The position numbers and the translations under genes are program-made. This document shows positions 16,346 through 24,141 of a stretch of 27,929 nucleotides of DNA, in pieces. Position 1 is the stretch's first letter. The number at the start of each line of letters is the position of its first letter. Under the pieces are notes generated by a model, which saw only the letters and a program-made list of their open reading frames with translations, made no database searches and was not told the DNA's origin. Source of the stretch: Chloroflexota bacterium (GTDB lineage Bacteria; Chloroflexota; Anaerolineae; Anaerolineales; UBA4823); assembly GCA_012798185.1 (NCBI GenBank), contig JAAZNS010000414.1, positions 1 to 27,929 of the forward strand. The letters are read 5' to 3'.

Positions 16346-16621
16346 ATGGTAATTAAATATTACGCAACTCTCCGCGACATTACGAGAACAAAAGAAGAAA
16401 CCTGGCAATCTCCTACACCAACATTGCAGGATTTATTGAATGCTCTATGTAATAAATATGGCAGCACTTTTCAAAAATGGGTATCTTGTGAAAATGGTGG
16501 TTATGGTTGCTTAAGTATTTTTTTAATCAACGGACAGGATTATCGTAGTTTAAATGGGCTTCAAACCCAATTAAATCAAACCGACATCATATCGATATTC
16601 CCTCCCATTGCCGGCGGATGA
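16346..16621 (+). CDS. MoaD/ThiS-family sulfur carrier protein
   Basis: A 91-residue beta-grasp protein ending in the diagnostic Gly-Gly (PPIAGG). The C-terminal glycine is adenylated and thiocarboxylated and then donates sulfur in molybdopterin/tungstopterin assembly (MoaD-like) or, less likely here, thiazole synthesis. Its position directly after AOR supports a dedicated pterin-cofactor role for the tungstoenzyme. There is no clear ribosome site before the ATG at 16346; the upstream region is occupied by the MITE, so the native leader may have been displaced. Two internal cysteines (CENGGYGC) are unusual but not diagnostic. Confidence 0.85.
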   Translation: MVIKYYATLRDITRTKEETWQSPTPTLQDLLNALCNKYGSTFQKWVSCENGGYGCLSIFLINGQDYRSLNGLQTQLNQTDIISIFPPIAGG

Positions 16622-16671
16622 TTAGTCCTAACAGTTATTTGGAATGAATTCTGATATCTGGGGAGTGAGCA

Positions 16672-18510
16672 GTGAATACTCTAGCTGGTTTTTCTTTGAT
16701 AGTATTATTAGGGGGGGTAGTTATCCAGATATTATTTGGTAAAATTCTAACCACTCGATTGAAAGGGTGGATTTCCTTTATCATAGGTGGAATATCATTT
16801 GGGGGGATACTGAGTTTAGCGCCTGTCATAATAAGAGGGCAAACCATAAAAGCCAATCTTTTCAATTGGCAAGCTGAGACTCCATTCAGTCTGTATTTCG
16901 ATGGATTAAGTTTATTATTTGCTCTCATGGCAACGGGAATCGGTAGTGCAATCTTGTTTTATTGTATTGATTATATGCAACATGAAACTAATACAACATA
17001 TTTCTATACGTTCATGCTAACCTTCATTGCTGGTCTGGTGGGATTAGTATCTGCGCACAGCCTGCTGATGTCATATCTGTGTTGGGAAATTATCGGTCTT
17101 TGTTCATATTTCTTAGTTGGATTTTGGTACCATGAAACAGATGCAGTTAATGGAGCGCGTAAAGTACTGGTGATGACTCATATCCCCGGATATGCATTCT
17201 TAATCGCAATATTGTTATTATATAAAAGCTCAGGCACATTTCTTTGGTCTGATCCAGCGATCTCAGCTCAATTCAACACCGGAATTTTTATCTTGATATT
17301 AATTGCTGCAATGGCAAAATCAGTCATGTTTCCACTGCATACTTGGATTCCCGAGGCAATGAATGCCCCAACACCGGTTTCGGCATTACTGCATTCAGCC
17401 TGCTATGTGAAAGCAGGCATTTACCTAGTAGCACGGTTATATTCGATTGTCCCCTGGCATCCTTCATGGAATTTTATTTTAATGGCAATAGGGTGCGTAA
17501 CCATGATTGTTGGAGCATTGTTTGCTCTGATTCAAACGGATTTAAAACGGCTGCTGGCATTCTCAACCATCAGCCAACTGGGATATATCATGACAGCATT
17601 CGGTATTGGGACCCCTTATGGGGCATTAGCGGGTGCGTTTTATGTTTTTAGCCACGGATTATATAAAGGCACCTTGTTCTTATGCTCTGGAGCGGTGCAA
17701 CATGCTGCTGGCACCCGCGATATGCGTCGATTAGGCGGATTATCCAAATATTTACCAGGAACAACGTTAGTTTGGTTGGTTGCGGCTGCTGCTATTATTG
17801 GTGTACCATTAACTAATGGATTTGTCGCTAAGTGGCTGCTTTATGACGCTGCCTTGGAATCAGGCGCTTGGGTGGTAATCATTGTCGCTTGGTTGGTATC
17901 CACGTTTACGGCTTTCTATATTCTAAAAGCCACGGTGAGTGTATTTTTTGGCGAACCCTCATCTGAATTGCAAATCGATGAAATAAACGATGCCTCTCCA
18001 TTGATGCAGATGGGGATGGGTATACTGAGTGTTGCTTGCTTATTCTTTGGTGTTTTTCCTCAGGCGTTGGTAAGATGGATCGCTGCCCCGGCAATAACGG
18101 CAATGCAGTTTGCGCTGCCAGAAAAGATTACTTTCCTGGGATTGCGCGTTGATTCAAGCGGAGCGCCTATCACTGCAGGAGCACTTCTAACGATATCTGC
18201 CTTGCTAGTGGTGTTTTTTATTTTCGCTTTGCGCCGTCCAACTCCTAAAGGCGTCTCTTCTTTCACCGGAGGTGACCCTTTACCAGAGGGTGGGACACTC
18301 AATGCGGTGGATTTTTCAGAATTTGCAGAAGAATCCTTTTCACCAGCTTTTAGAATTTTGAATCCTGACCCTGTTTATCTGTGGATATGGCGAACTGTCA
18401 CCAGGATAGCAGAATCTGTAAAAATTGGTTTCGGTTTTTTTGAAAACAATCTGGTCGCTTTTTTAATCGGCGCGATACTAATAATTGCAGCTTTGGTTTT
18501 TGTGATTTGA
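16672..18510 (+). CDS. Group 4 hydrogenase antiporter-like subunit, NuoL/HyfB-like
   Basis: A 612-residue membrane protein of the proton-conducting NuoL/M/N and Mrp antiporter family, with about 14 to 16 membrane segments. Conserved features include the channel lysine and histidine region AMAKSVMFPLHTWIPEAMNAPTPVSALLHSA (about residues 208-238), LLAFSTISQLGY (about 299-310) and SHGLYKGTLFLC (about 328-339). GTG at 16672 is used, with GGGGAG at 16660-16665. It is the first subunit of a seven-gene complex and should form a major ion-translocation module in the cytoplasmic membrane. The ion, proton or sodium, cannot be told from sequence alone. Confidence 0.93.
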   Translation: MNTLAGFSLIVLLGGVVIQILFGKILTTRLKGWISFIIGGISFGGILSLAPVIIRGQTIKANLFNWQAETPFSLYFDGLSLLFALMATGIGSAILFYCIDYMQHETNTTYFYTFMLTFIAGLVGLVSAHSLLMSYLCWEIIGLCSYFLVGFWYHETDAVNGARKVLVMTHIPGYAFLIAILLLYKSSGTFLWSDPAISAQFNTGIFILILIAAMAKSVMFPLHTWIPEAMNAPTPVSALLHSACYVKAGIYLVARLYSIVPWHPSWNFILMAIGCVTMIVGALFALIQTDLKRLLAFSTISQLGYIMTAFGIGTPYGALAGAFYVFSHGLYKGTLFLCSGAVQHAAGTRDMRRLGGLSKYLPGTTLVWLVAAAAIIGVPLTNGFVAKWLLYDAALESGAWVVIIVAWLVSTFTAFYILKATVSVFFGEPSSELQIDEINDASPLMQMGMGILSVACLFFGVFPQALVRWIAAPAITAMQFALPEKITFLGLRVDSSGAPITAGALLTISALLVVFFIFALRRPTPKGVSSFTGGDPLPEGGTLNAVDFSEFAEESFSPAFRILNPDPVYLWIWRTVTRIAESVKIGFGFFENNLVAFLIGAILIIAALVFVI

Positions 18511-18520
18511 TCGGAGACAG

Positions 18521-19696
18521 ATGATGGCGTTGTTCGAATATACCGGTTTTGATTGGAAAATTGCCTTAACAACGGTCGCAATGATAATATTTGCAGCAGC
18601 AGAAATTTACGCCTATCAGATCTCACAAGGCAAGCTCTTCCCCTGGGTCAATCTAGCAGTCTCAGTAATGATTATTGCTGCATTATGGATACCTGTTGAA
18701 TTTTTACAAATGATATTATTGGATATTTCCGCCCTGGTTTTAGTCGCCTGGGTATGGACACAGGATAAAAAAGCTGGAAAATTATTTCTGACAGCGGTAA
18801 TAATTGGTTCTGTTTTTGTTGCTCTCGGAATGGTGATTGGAGGATTCTTTAACGAGCAGGCAAATCACTTCGACGGGATGCGGGCGAAAATCGTTATATA
18901 TTTGATTCTGGTTGGTTTTGCTTTCAAACTTGCCGCGGTTCCGTTTTCTTTTTGGCTGGCGCCTCTCAGCGAAGGTACATCGGTCATGACCTCAGTGTTG
19001 GTGATCTCCTTGTTGGACATTGCCGAGTTTGGTGAATTGGTTTTATTGAGGGTTGAGGCTCCATGGATTTTTAGCTCAGCTGCCTGGATTTGGATCATGC
19101 TGGCGTTACTAAGCATGTTCGGCGGTGCGTTACTGGCTTTATCTCAAACGAATGTACGTCGCATACTAGCGTTTTCCACAATCGACGATTTCGGTTATCT
19201 GATGCTTGGATTAGCAGCCGGTTCTGTCGGTGGAATTCTAGGCGCAATAATTGGCGTTCTATCGCATTCATTATGCAAGTTCTTACTCTTTGGGGCTGTA
19301 GGCATTGCTGAAGATGATGTAAAACATCCACTATCACTGGAAGATAGAGGGTTGGCTGGGCGTCATCCTGTGGCAGGAGCAGCTTTCATTACTGGTGCAT
19401 TGGGGATGATTGGCATTCCCCCATTGTTAGGATTTTTGGGTAGATGGCGGTTATATTTCAGCGGCATCGAAGCCGGCGGAGATATTTTAGTCATTGTGAT
19501 GGCAGGAGCAACAGCATTAGCCTTGCTTTATTATGTTCGGGTTATCCATAAGGTATGGTTAGGGCAAAACTCGGGGAATTCAAATCCAATTTCGAAACGT
19601 TATCGATGGATTGATGTGACGTTCATTATTATCATTGCATTATTACTGGTAGCCGGAATATTCCCTAAAATATTACCGGGTTGGGGTGGGAGGTAG
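18521..19696 (+). CDS. Second antiporter-like membrane subunit, NuoN/HyfF-like
   Basis: A 391-residue, strongly hydrophobic protein of the same antiporter superfamily but shorter and more divergent. It keeps a lysine in the channel region (FAFKLAAVPFSFWLAPLSEG) and the motif RRILAFSTIDDFGYLMLGLA. The usual PDAYEGAPTPV loop is replaced by LAPLSEGTSVMTS. ATG at 18521 or 18524 follows GGAG at 18513-18516. Six-subunit Ech hydrogenases have only one antiporter-like subunit, so this extra one makes the complex closer in composition to Hyf-type or other extended group 4 enzymes and suggests additional ion-pumping capacity. Confidence 0.88.
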   Translation: MMALFEYTGFDWKIALTTVAMIIFAAAEIYAYQISQGKLFPWVNLAVSVMIIAALWIPVEFLQMILLDISALVLVAWVWTQDKKAGKLFLTAVIIGSVFVALGMVIGGFFNEQANHFDGMRAKIVIYLILVGFAFKLAAVPFSFWLAPLSEGTSVMTSVLVISLLDIAEFGELVLLRVEAPWIFSSAAWIWIMLALLSMFGGALLALSQTNVRRILAFSTIDDFGYLMLGLAAGSVGGILGAIIGVLSHSLCKFLLFGAVGIAEDDVKHPLSLEDRGLAGRHPVAGAAFITGALGMIGIPPLLGFLGRWRLYFSGIEAGGDILVIVMAGATALALLYYVRVIHKVWLGQNSGNSNPISKRYRWIDVTFIIIIALLLVAGIFPKILPGWGGR

Positions 19697-19699
19697 ATC

Positions 19700-20167
19700 A
19701 TGAGTGTTTTTTCCAGATTAATTAGCTATTCTAGAAAACGCTCGCCATGGGTTTTTCGGGTTAATGCTGGTTCATGTAACGGATGTGATATCGAAATAAC
19801 GCCATGCTTCAGCCCGCGTTATGACGGCGAGCAGATTGGAGCGCTGATGCAAGGAAGCCCCAAACATGCCGATATTCTACTGATCTCAGGGCCGATCACA
19901 TTGCGCACTAAAGAAATTGTGAAGGATATCTACCAACAAATTCCATCACCTAAGGCGGTTATTGCTTTGGGATCCTGCCCGGCGAGCGGAAATGTGTTCA
20001 GTGGAAGCCCGACAATTGTTGGATCTGCAGAAGCGGTTGTTCCAGTTGATCTTTATGTACCCGGTTGCCCGCCGCGCCCGCAGCAAATTTTGGAGGCGAT
20101 CCAGTTAGCAGCCAAAATGTTGGAAAAGGGAGAAACTCACTCTCAAAAGGAGGCTCATTATGGATAA
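19700..20167 (+). CDS. Group 4 hydrogenase small subunit, NuoB/EchC-like
   Basis: A 155-residue subunit that holds the proximal [4Fe-4S] cluster next to the NiFe site. Cluster ligands are C26 and C29 (GSCNGCD), C93 (GSCPASG) and C123 (GCPPRP), the full canonical set. It lacks the twin-arginine signal and the medial/distal clusters of uptake hydrogenase small subunits, as expected for group 4 enzymes. ATG at 19700 lies four bases after the preceding stop with GGGAGG just before it, and its end overlaps the NuoH-like gene by eight bases. Confidence 0.95.
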   Translation: MSVFSRLISYSRKRSPWVFRVNAGSCNGCDIEITPCFSPRYDGEQIGALMQGSPKHADILLISGPITLRTKEIVKDIYQQIPSPKAVIALGSCPASGNVFSGSPTIVGSAEAVVPVDLYVPGCPPRPQQILEAIQLAAKMLEKGETHSQKEAHYG

Positions 20168-21071
20168 TTGGTGGCTGCGGGCGCTATTTTCAATTTTTAT
20201 CTGGCCGGGATTGTTATGTGGTGCATTGTTTGGATGGTTATTATTGTGGATAAACCGAAAATCTCTGGCGCAACTCCAAGGCAGACAAGGACCTCCCTTT
20301 TTTCAGCCGTTTTTCGATTTCTGGAAACTCATCGGAAAAAAGACAATTATTCCTGTTGGGGTGAGTTGGGCAATTTTCTACTCGCTGCCCATAATCAGCC
20401 TGTTTTCAATAGTTTTTGCCTTGGCAATTTTACCGGTTCCGTGGGGTGGGGCTATCTCTTTCGAAGGTGATTTGGTGCTGTTCATCTACCTGTTGGAAAT
20501 GCCAGCACTAATAGATATATTGGCGGGATATGCCACGCGCTCTGTTTATGCCCAGGTAGGGTCGACTAGAGAAGCGTTATTGACCATTGCCTATAATCTA
20601 CCGTTTTTAAGCGGTTTAATCGCTTTGGCTTTGCGCTTAAAAACATTTCAACTTTCTGTTTTTACTTCAGCGCCGATTTCCATTGCCACGGTGATTACCG
20701 CTCTTGCTTTGTTTATCGCATTACTAGCTCAGCTAAAAGTCAATCCATTTTCTATACCCAACGCTGAGCAAGAAATTGTCGCCGGTATCCATGTAGAATA
20801 TAACGGGTTGCCACTGGCATTATTTGAATTAGCTCATGCTTTAGAAGTTTCTACTTTGGCAGGCTTGATCGCGATATTATTCCTTGGTGCGATAACTGCG
20901 CCATGGTTGAAATTAGTTATTTTCATTTTTATATCAATTCTGATTATTGTGCTGGTTAGCATTATAGGCGCAGGCACAGCCAGATTGAAAGTTCAGCATG
21001 CATTTCGATTTTATTGGACCTGGGGCTTGATTGCTGCAGTGTTGGTGTTTATGGCGTCTTTGGCTTTGTGA
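20160..21071 (+). CDS. Group 4 hydrogenase membrane anchor, NuoH/EchB/HyfC-like
   Basis: A 303-residue membrane protein with about eight segments. It shows the family motifs QGRQGPPFFQPFFDFWKLIGKK (about 39-60), in the cytosolic loop that faces the NuoB/D-like subunits, and NAEQEIVAGIHVEYNGLPLALFELA (about 201-225), carrying conserved glutamates of the coupling channel. AAAGGAGG at 20146-20153 gives a strong start at 20160 within the upstream gene. It connects the hydrophilic hydrogenase arm to the antiporter-like subunits. Confidence 0.95.
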   Translation: MDNWWLRALFSIFIWPGLLCGALFGWLLLWINRKSLAQLQGRQGPPFFQPFFDFWKLIGKKTIIPVGVSWAIFYSLPIISLFSIVFALAILPVPWGGAISFEGDLVLFIYLLEMPALIDILAGYATRSVYAQVGSTREALLTIAYNLPFLSGLIALALRLKTFQLSVFTSAPISIATVITALALFIALLAQLKVNPFSIPNAEQEIVAGIHVEYNGLPLALFELAHALEVSTLAGLIAILFLGAITAPWLKLVIFIFISILIIVLVSIIGAGTARLKVQHAFRFYWTWGLIAAVLVFMASLAL

Positions 21072-21085
21072 GGTGAAAGGTTAAG

Positions 21086-21604
21086 ATGAATATTTTTCAA
21101 ATAGTCTTCCATAATTACACATCGCCTTCGCGAACTCGAAAACCGGATAATAAGGTAGCGTATCCGCTCGATTATCGCGGTGAGTTGACTCACAAAACCG
21201 AGCTGTGCACTTTATGTGGTACTTGCGTTTATGTGTGCTCTCCGATAGCGATCGAAATTACCCGAGAGGCGGAACGCGGGGTGTGGGATTATGACGGCGG
21301 CAGGTGTACATACTGCGGTAAATGTGTGGAGTTTTGCCCTACTGGTGCATTGAATTTTTGCGATCACTCACCGTCAACAATTACAAATCGGCAGCAGGAA
21401 TTGATCAAAGATATTGTCGAATATCGAAGCTGTACCCGCTGCGGTGCAAAGATTATCCCCATTCCAATGGAGACACTGGTGAAGCTATATCATTCCGAGG
21501 AAGCTGCTCAATATGCCTCGAAAATCTATGAACTTTGCGAACGCTGTCGCAGCCGACTACATAGTCAATCTATAAAATCTGGTATTAGTGGTGTGAATGG
21601 TTAG
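21086..21604 (+). CDS. Two-cluster ferredoxin subunit, NuoI/EchF-like, with extra Cys pairs
   Basis: A 172-residue iron-sulfur protein with two typical [4Fe-4S] motifs, C41/44/47/51 and C74/77/80/84, that pass electrons from ferredoxin to the NuoB-like subunit. Beyond them it carries two further CxxC pairs, C116/C119 (CTRCG) and C151/C154 (CERC), which could bind zinc or another cluster. Similar extra pairs occur in HyfH/HycF-type subunits, to the best of my knowledge. ATG at 21086 follows AGGTGAAAGG. It sits between the membrane anchor and the 30-kDa-type subunit gene. Confidence 0.93.
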   Translation: MNIFQIVFHNYTSPSRTRKPDNKVAYPLDYRGELTHKTELCTLCGTCVYVCSPIAIEITREAERGVWDYDGGRCTYCGKCVEFCPTGALNFCDHSPSTITNRQQELIKDIVEYRSCTRCGAKIIPIPMETLVKLYHSEEAAQYASKIYELCERCRSRLHSQSIKSGISGVNG

Positions 21605-21619
21605 TGTTGGAGAACCAAG

Positions 21620-22054
21620 ATGGATGAAGTGATTAACGAGTTGACCAAGCTTGCTGGACAAAGGCAATTTGATAAGCGCAGTGATGGTTATTGGTTCGAC
21701 ATTCCCCATTTGGATGTCATCGAGATGGCGCAAATGATGTTGAAAAATCGGGTGCGCCTGTGCACCATGACGGCTATTGAGCGAGAAGATGGTGAGACAG
21801 ATATAATCTATCATTACATTGGCGGAAAATCTGCATTCAATATCCGCGTTACCACTCAGGGACAAACGCTTACCTCTCTCGCCAATTTATTACCCGGCGC
21901 TGCCTGGATTGAGCGTGAAATCCACGATCTTTACGCAGTTAATTTTGATGGCCATCCCGATTTACGCCCCCTGGTACGCCCGAAAGAGTTGCCGGTAGGA
22001 TTTTACCGTAAATCGGTATCGGCAGATATCAAGAAAGGAAGCGAGGCAAAATAA
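21620..22054 (+). CDS. NuoC/EchD-like 30-kDa-type subunit
   Basis: A 144-residue soluble subunit of the respiratory-chain NADH dehydrogenase 30 kDa family. The diagnostic C-terminal stretch WIEREIHDLYAVNFDGHPD (about 94-112) followed by LRPLVRPKELP is present. It is a stand-alone short NuoC, as in Ech hydrogenase, rather than fused to the large subunit as in HycE/HyfG. Its stop is one base before the large-subunit ATG. It has a structural role at the interface with the NuoD-like catalytic subunit. Confidence 0.93.
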   Translation: MDEVINELTKLAGQRQFDKRSDGYWFDIPHLDVIEMAQMMLKNRVRLCTMTAIEREDGETDIIYHYIGGKSAFNIRVTTQGQTLTSLANLLPGAAWIEREIHDLYAVNFDGHPDLRPLVRPKELPVGFYRKSVSADIKKGSEAK

Positions 22055-22055
22055 T

Positions 22056-23135
22056 ATGCCTTATAAGATTCCTATTGGCCCATTACACCCTGCGTATGAA
22101 GAACCCTACAAAATCATTGTATCCTGTAAGGGAGAGGTAATCGAGGACGTTCAGGTTGAAGTAGGTTTTGTTATGCGCTCGGTAGAGCTTTTAACTCAGC
22201 AGCGTAATTACACTCGTGATTTGGTATTGGTAGAACGGGTGTGCGGTATTTGCTCAAATGTACATGCCAGCACATTTGCCATGGCTGTAGAACGGATCGC
22301 TGGTATCGAAGTGCCAGCGCGGGCGCGCTATATTCGCACTATCGTTGCAGAACTAGAACGGCTACATTCTCACTTGTTATGGGCGGGGGTTGGTTCAGAA
22401 GACATCGGTTATCGTAGTATGTTTATGGAAATCTATGCCTTGCGAGAACGAATTATGGATATTCTGGAAACCATTTCAGGTAATCGGGTAAATTATGCCA
22501 TGATTACCCTGGGTGGAGTGACCCGCGATATAACCGATCCGAAGGGAATTCTAGAGGGTGTGGCCGAGGTGCGGAAGACGCTCGAAAAAGTCATTATCCC
22601 GATATTCTCTAGAGATCCGACCATCACCGCTCGTACAAAAGGTATTGGAATATTATCCAAAGAGGATGCGATTGCATATGGAACGGTAGGACCTTTGGCG
22701 CGTGCATCAGGCATCGATGAAGATGTACGTGAGAGTATGCCTTATGCTGCGTATGGCGAATTGGGATTTAAAATAGTCGTTCAAGAATCTTGCGATGTAC
22801 AGGCAAGAGTTTTTGTTCGGGCATTGGAAATGCTGGAAGCAGTCCGATTAATTGAAGAAGCATTGAAAAATCTGCCGGCAGGACCAATCCGTCCTGATGA
22901 AACCCCGCTAGCGATACCAAAGGGAGAAGCCACTGCTCGCTCTGAAGCGCCGCGGGGTGAAGTTTTTTATTATGTTGCATCGGATGGAAGCGATACACCT
23001 GCCCGAGTGAAAATTCGCACGCCGTCATTTGTCAATATCCCTTCGGTTAGGGCAATGGTTAAAGGACAATACCTGGCAGATTTGCCCATCATCCAAGCAT
23101 CGATTGACCCATGTTGCTCGTGTACCGACCGGTGA
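22056..23135 (+). CDS. Group 4 [NiFe] hydrogenase large (catalytic) subunit, NuoD/EchE-like
   Basis: A 359-residue catalytic subunit. Both nickel-binding motifs are intact: RVCGICSNVH with C63/C66 and DPCCSCTDR with C353/C356, so this is a real hydrogenase and not a complex I-like relative that lost nickel ligands. The protein ends directly after the second motif, with no C-terminal extension, so it should need no maturation protease, as in Ech hydrogenases of about the same length. ELERLHSHLLW and ETISGNRVNYAMITLGGV are further family marks. No hyp maturation genes are in the window. It presumably reduces protons with ferredoxin electrons and drives ion pumping, or works in reverse. Confidence 0.95.
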   Translation: MPYKIPIGPLHPAYEEPYKIIVSCKGEVIEDVQVEVGFVMRSVELLTQQRNYTRDLVLVERVCGICSNVHASTFAMAVERIAGIEVPARARYIRTIVAELERLHSHLLWAGVGSEDIGYRSMFMEIYALRERIMDILETISGNRVNYAMITLGGVTRDITDPKGILEGVAEVRKTLEKVIIPIFSRDPTITARTKGIGILSKEDAIAYGTVGPLARASGIDEDVRESMPYAAYGELGFKIVVQESCDVQARVFVRALEMLEAVRLIEEALKNLPAGPIRPDETPLAIPKGEATARSEAPRGEVFYYVASDGSDTPARVKIRTPSFVNIPSVRAMVKGQYLADLPIIQASIDPCCSCTDR

Positions 23136-23180
23136 TTGCTAACGAATATACGCTTTATTAAGTGCTACTAGAGCAATTGT

Positions 23181-23414
23181 CTATTGCATAAAATTCGTCC
23201 CATCCGAGAGCACCTGGGATAAACCGCCGGCCATGTCCATGGCGTAGGTGGTGGTTGTGTAATTTACAGTCTGCTGCAGGCGGTCGCCCAGGCCGTTGTA
23301 GGCGTAGGTGTAGGTGTTCGTTCCGTCGCTAAAGGCGGTCAGGCGGTTGGCAAGGTCGTAGGTATAGGTGTTGATGCTTTCAGAGAGGAAGATATTTCCC
23401 ACCCAATAATTCAT
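23181..23414 (-). pseudogene. Orphan YD-repeat (RHS) protein fragment
   Basis: The minus strand encodes 77 residues containing two YD/RHS repeats (NTYTYDLANRLTAFSDGTN, then YAYNGLGDRLQQTVN). Full RHS proteins are many hundreds of residues, so this is a truncated relic. A GAGGAT site precedes the ATG at 23414, so a short peptide could still be made. The codon use is rich in GC third positions compared with surrounding genes, suggesting foreign origin. It abuts the tRNA-Arg fragment, consistent with cargo left after integration and deletion. Confidence 0.8.
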
Positions 23415-23435
23415 AATTATCCTCGGTGATCTAGG

Positions 23436-23479
23436 CGCCCCCGGCGCGATTCGAACGCGCAACCGTCTGATCCGAAGTC
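23436..23479 (-). other. 3' half of a tRNA-Arg gene (attachment-site scar)
   Basis: On the minus strand the sequence reads through an anticodon loop CTTCGGA (anticodon TCG), the 3' anticodon stem TCAGA, a perfect T arm (GCGCG, TTCGAAT, CGCGC) and the 3' acceptor strand CGGGGGC plus discriminator G. No matching 5' half (acceptor GCCCCCG, D arm) is present upstream, and pairing with the expected anticodon stem stops after two bases. A 3' tRNA half starting at the anticodon loop is the classical footprint of integrase-mediated insertion. The other att site is not in this window. Confidence 0.82.
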
Positions 23480-23480
23480 C

Positions 23481-23523
23481 TAGAACAATCGTTCTATACC
23501 GTATATGTAGTCTATTTAGTCTA
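23481..23523. repeat. Inverted and direct repeats adjoining the tRNA fragment
   Basis: TAGAAC-AATC-GTTCTA (23481-23496) is an inverted repeat starting two bases beyond the tRNA fragment. It is followed by the direct repeat TAGTCTA at 23508-23514 and 23517-23523. Clusters of such short repeats at a tRNA 3' end are typical of integrase binding sites; no intact integrase gene is seen. Confidence 0.5.
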
Positions 23524-23648
23524 CAGAGTCCTATATATGGGGGGGTAATTTGTATATTTTGTCTATATTTTCCATGCTTTGGCACCCCATTTGCACCAGT
23601 TCTGCACCAGGCATGATGGGAGGGAAGGCAGCTCTTTCTCTTGAGTCT

Positions 23649-23697
23649 TTGACAAAGAACTGTAAGACGCCTATAATATATTCGGTATTACGAATAT
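23649..23697 (+). promoter_or_regulatory. Consensus promoter and ArsR-type operator, copy 1 (in front of a pseudogene)
   Basis: TTGACA (23649-23654), a 17-base spacer and TATAAT (23672-23677) make a perfect sigma-70 promoter. It is followed by the palindrome ATATTCG-GTATTA-CGAATAT (23678-23697), which covers the probable transcription start and the ATG at 23696. The same arrangement with the same arms occurs at 27608-27656 before an intact ArsR gene. This copy may still bind the regulator although the gene behind it is broken. Confidence 0.85.
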
Positions 23698-24141
23698 GAT
23701 ACTTCCTAAACTTACACCCTCCCCACAAAAAATCTCCAAACTGTTCCGCATTTTAGGTCAGCCTTCACATATAGAAATATTACCGGCAATTGACACCGTA
23801 ACCACCAGCTTCTTCGATCCTGACGGAGCCTAGCACGATGATGACCGCATCGAGTAACTAGCCAACGATGCAGGCATCTCGCTGCGCATGGGCTGTTTTT
23901 TCAACCCTGGTGCGGGCATTGTGGTGCACAGCTTAACGCCCGAAGTGATGCGCCATTTCTTCTAAAACCAGATAATATGTTTCCAGAAACTGTACCAGGA
24001 AATGTGCATCCATTTTGGCAGAGAAGTGAGCGCCGTACGCATGTCAGTTAGGCTGGTTTCTACTTTGCCGATGTGCAGGCGATGCTGACCTTTGCCGCCA
24101 GGTTGCTCGACCGCATGGTAGAGGAGATCGGTGACCGCTAG
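23696..24141 (+). pseudogene. Chimeric pseudogene: ArsR N-terminus joined to decayed class V aminotransferase
   Basis: The first about 32 codons (TPSPQKISKLFRILGQPSHIEIL) match the start of the ArsR gene at 27655, then the frame switches within codons to the C-terminal part of a class V, selenocysteine lyase/cysteine desulfurase-like aminotransferase. That part is recognised from ANDAGISLRMGCFFNPGAG, VSAVRMSVRLVS and, after a frame change near 24050, FADVQAMLTFAARLLDRMVEEIGDR. In-frame stops occur at 23831 (TAG), just before LANDAGIS (TAA) and after MRHFF (TAA). The middle of both genes is missing. It is clearly non-functional beyond a possible 45-residue peptide that ends at 23833. Confidence 0.85.

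Noticed and set aside
23436..23479. Functional tRNA-Arg gene
   Set aside because: The 5' acceptor strand and D arm are missing and the anticodon stem cannot form, so it is only a 3' fragment.
23531..23728. Minus-strand open frame opposite the ArsR promoter, considered as an integrase C-terminus
   Set aside because: The stretch has no tyrosine-recombinase catalytic motif and lies opposite a clear promoter and operator; the integrase idea rests only on closeness to the tRNA scar.
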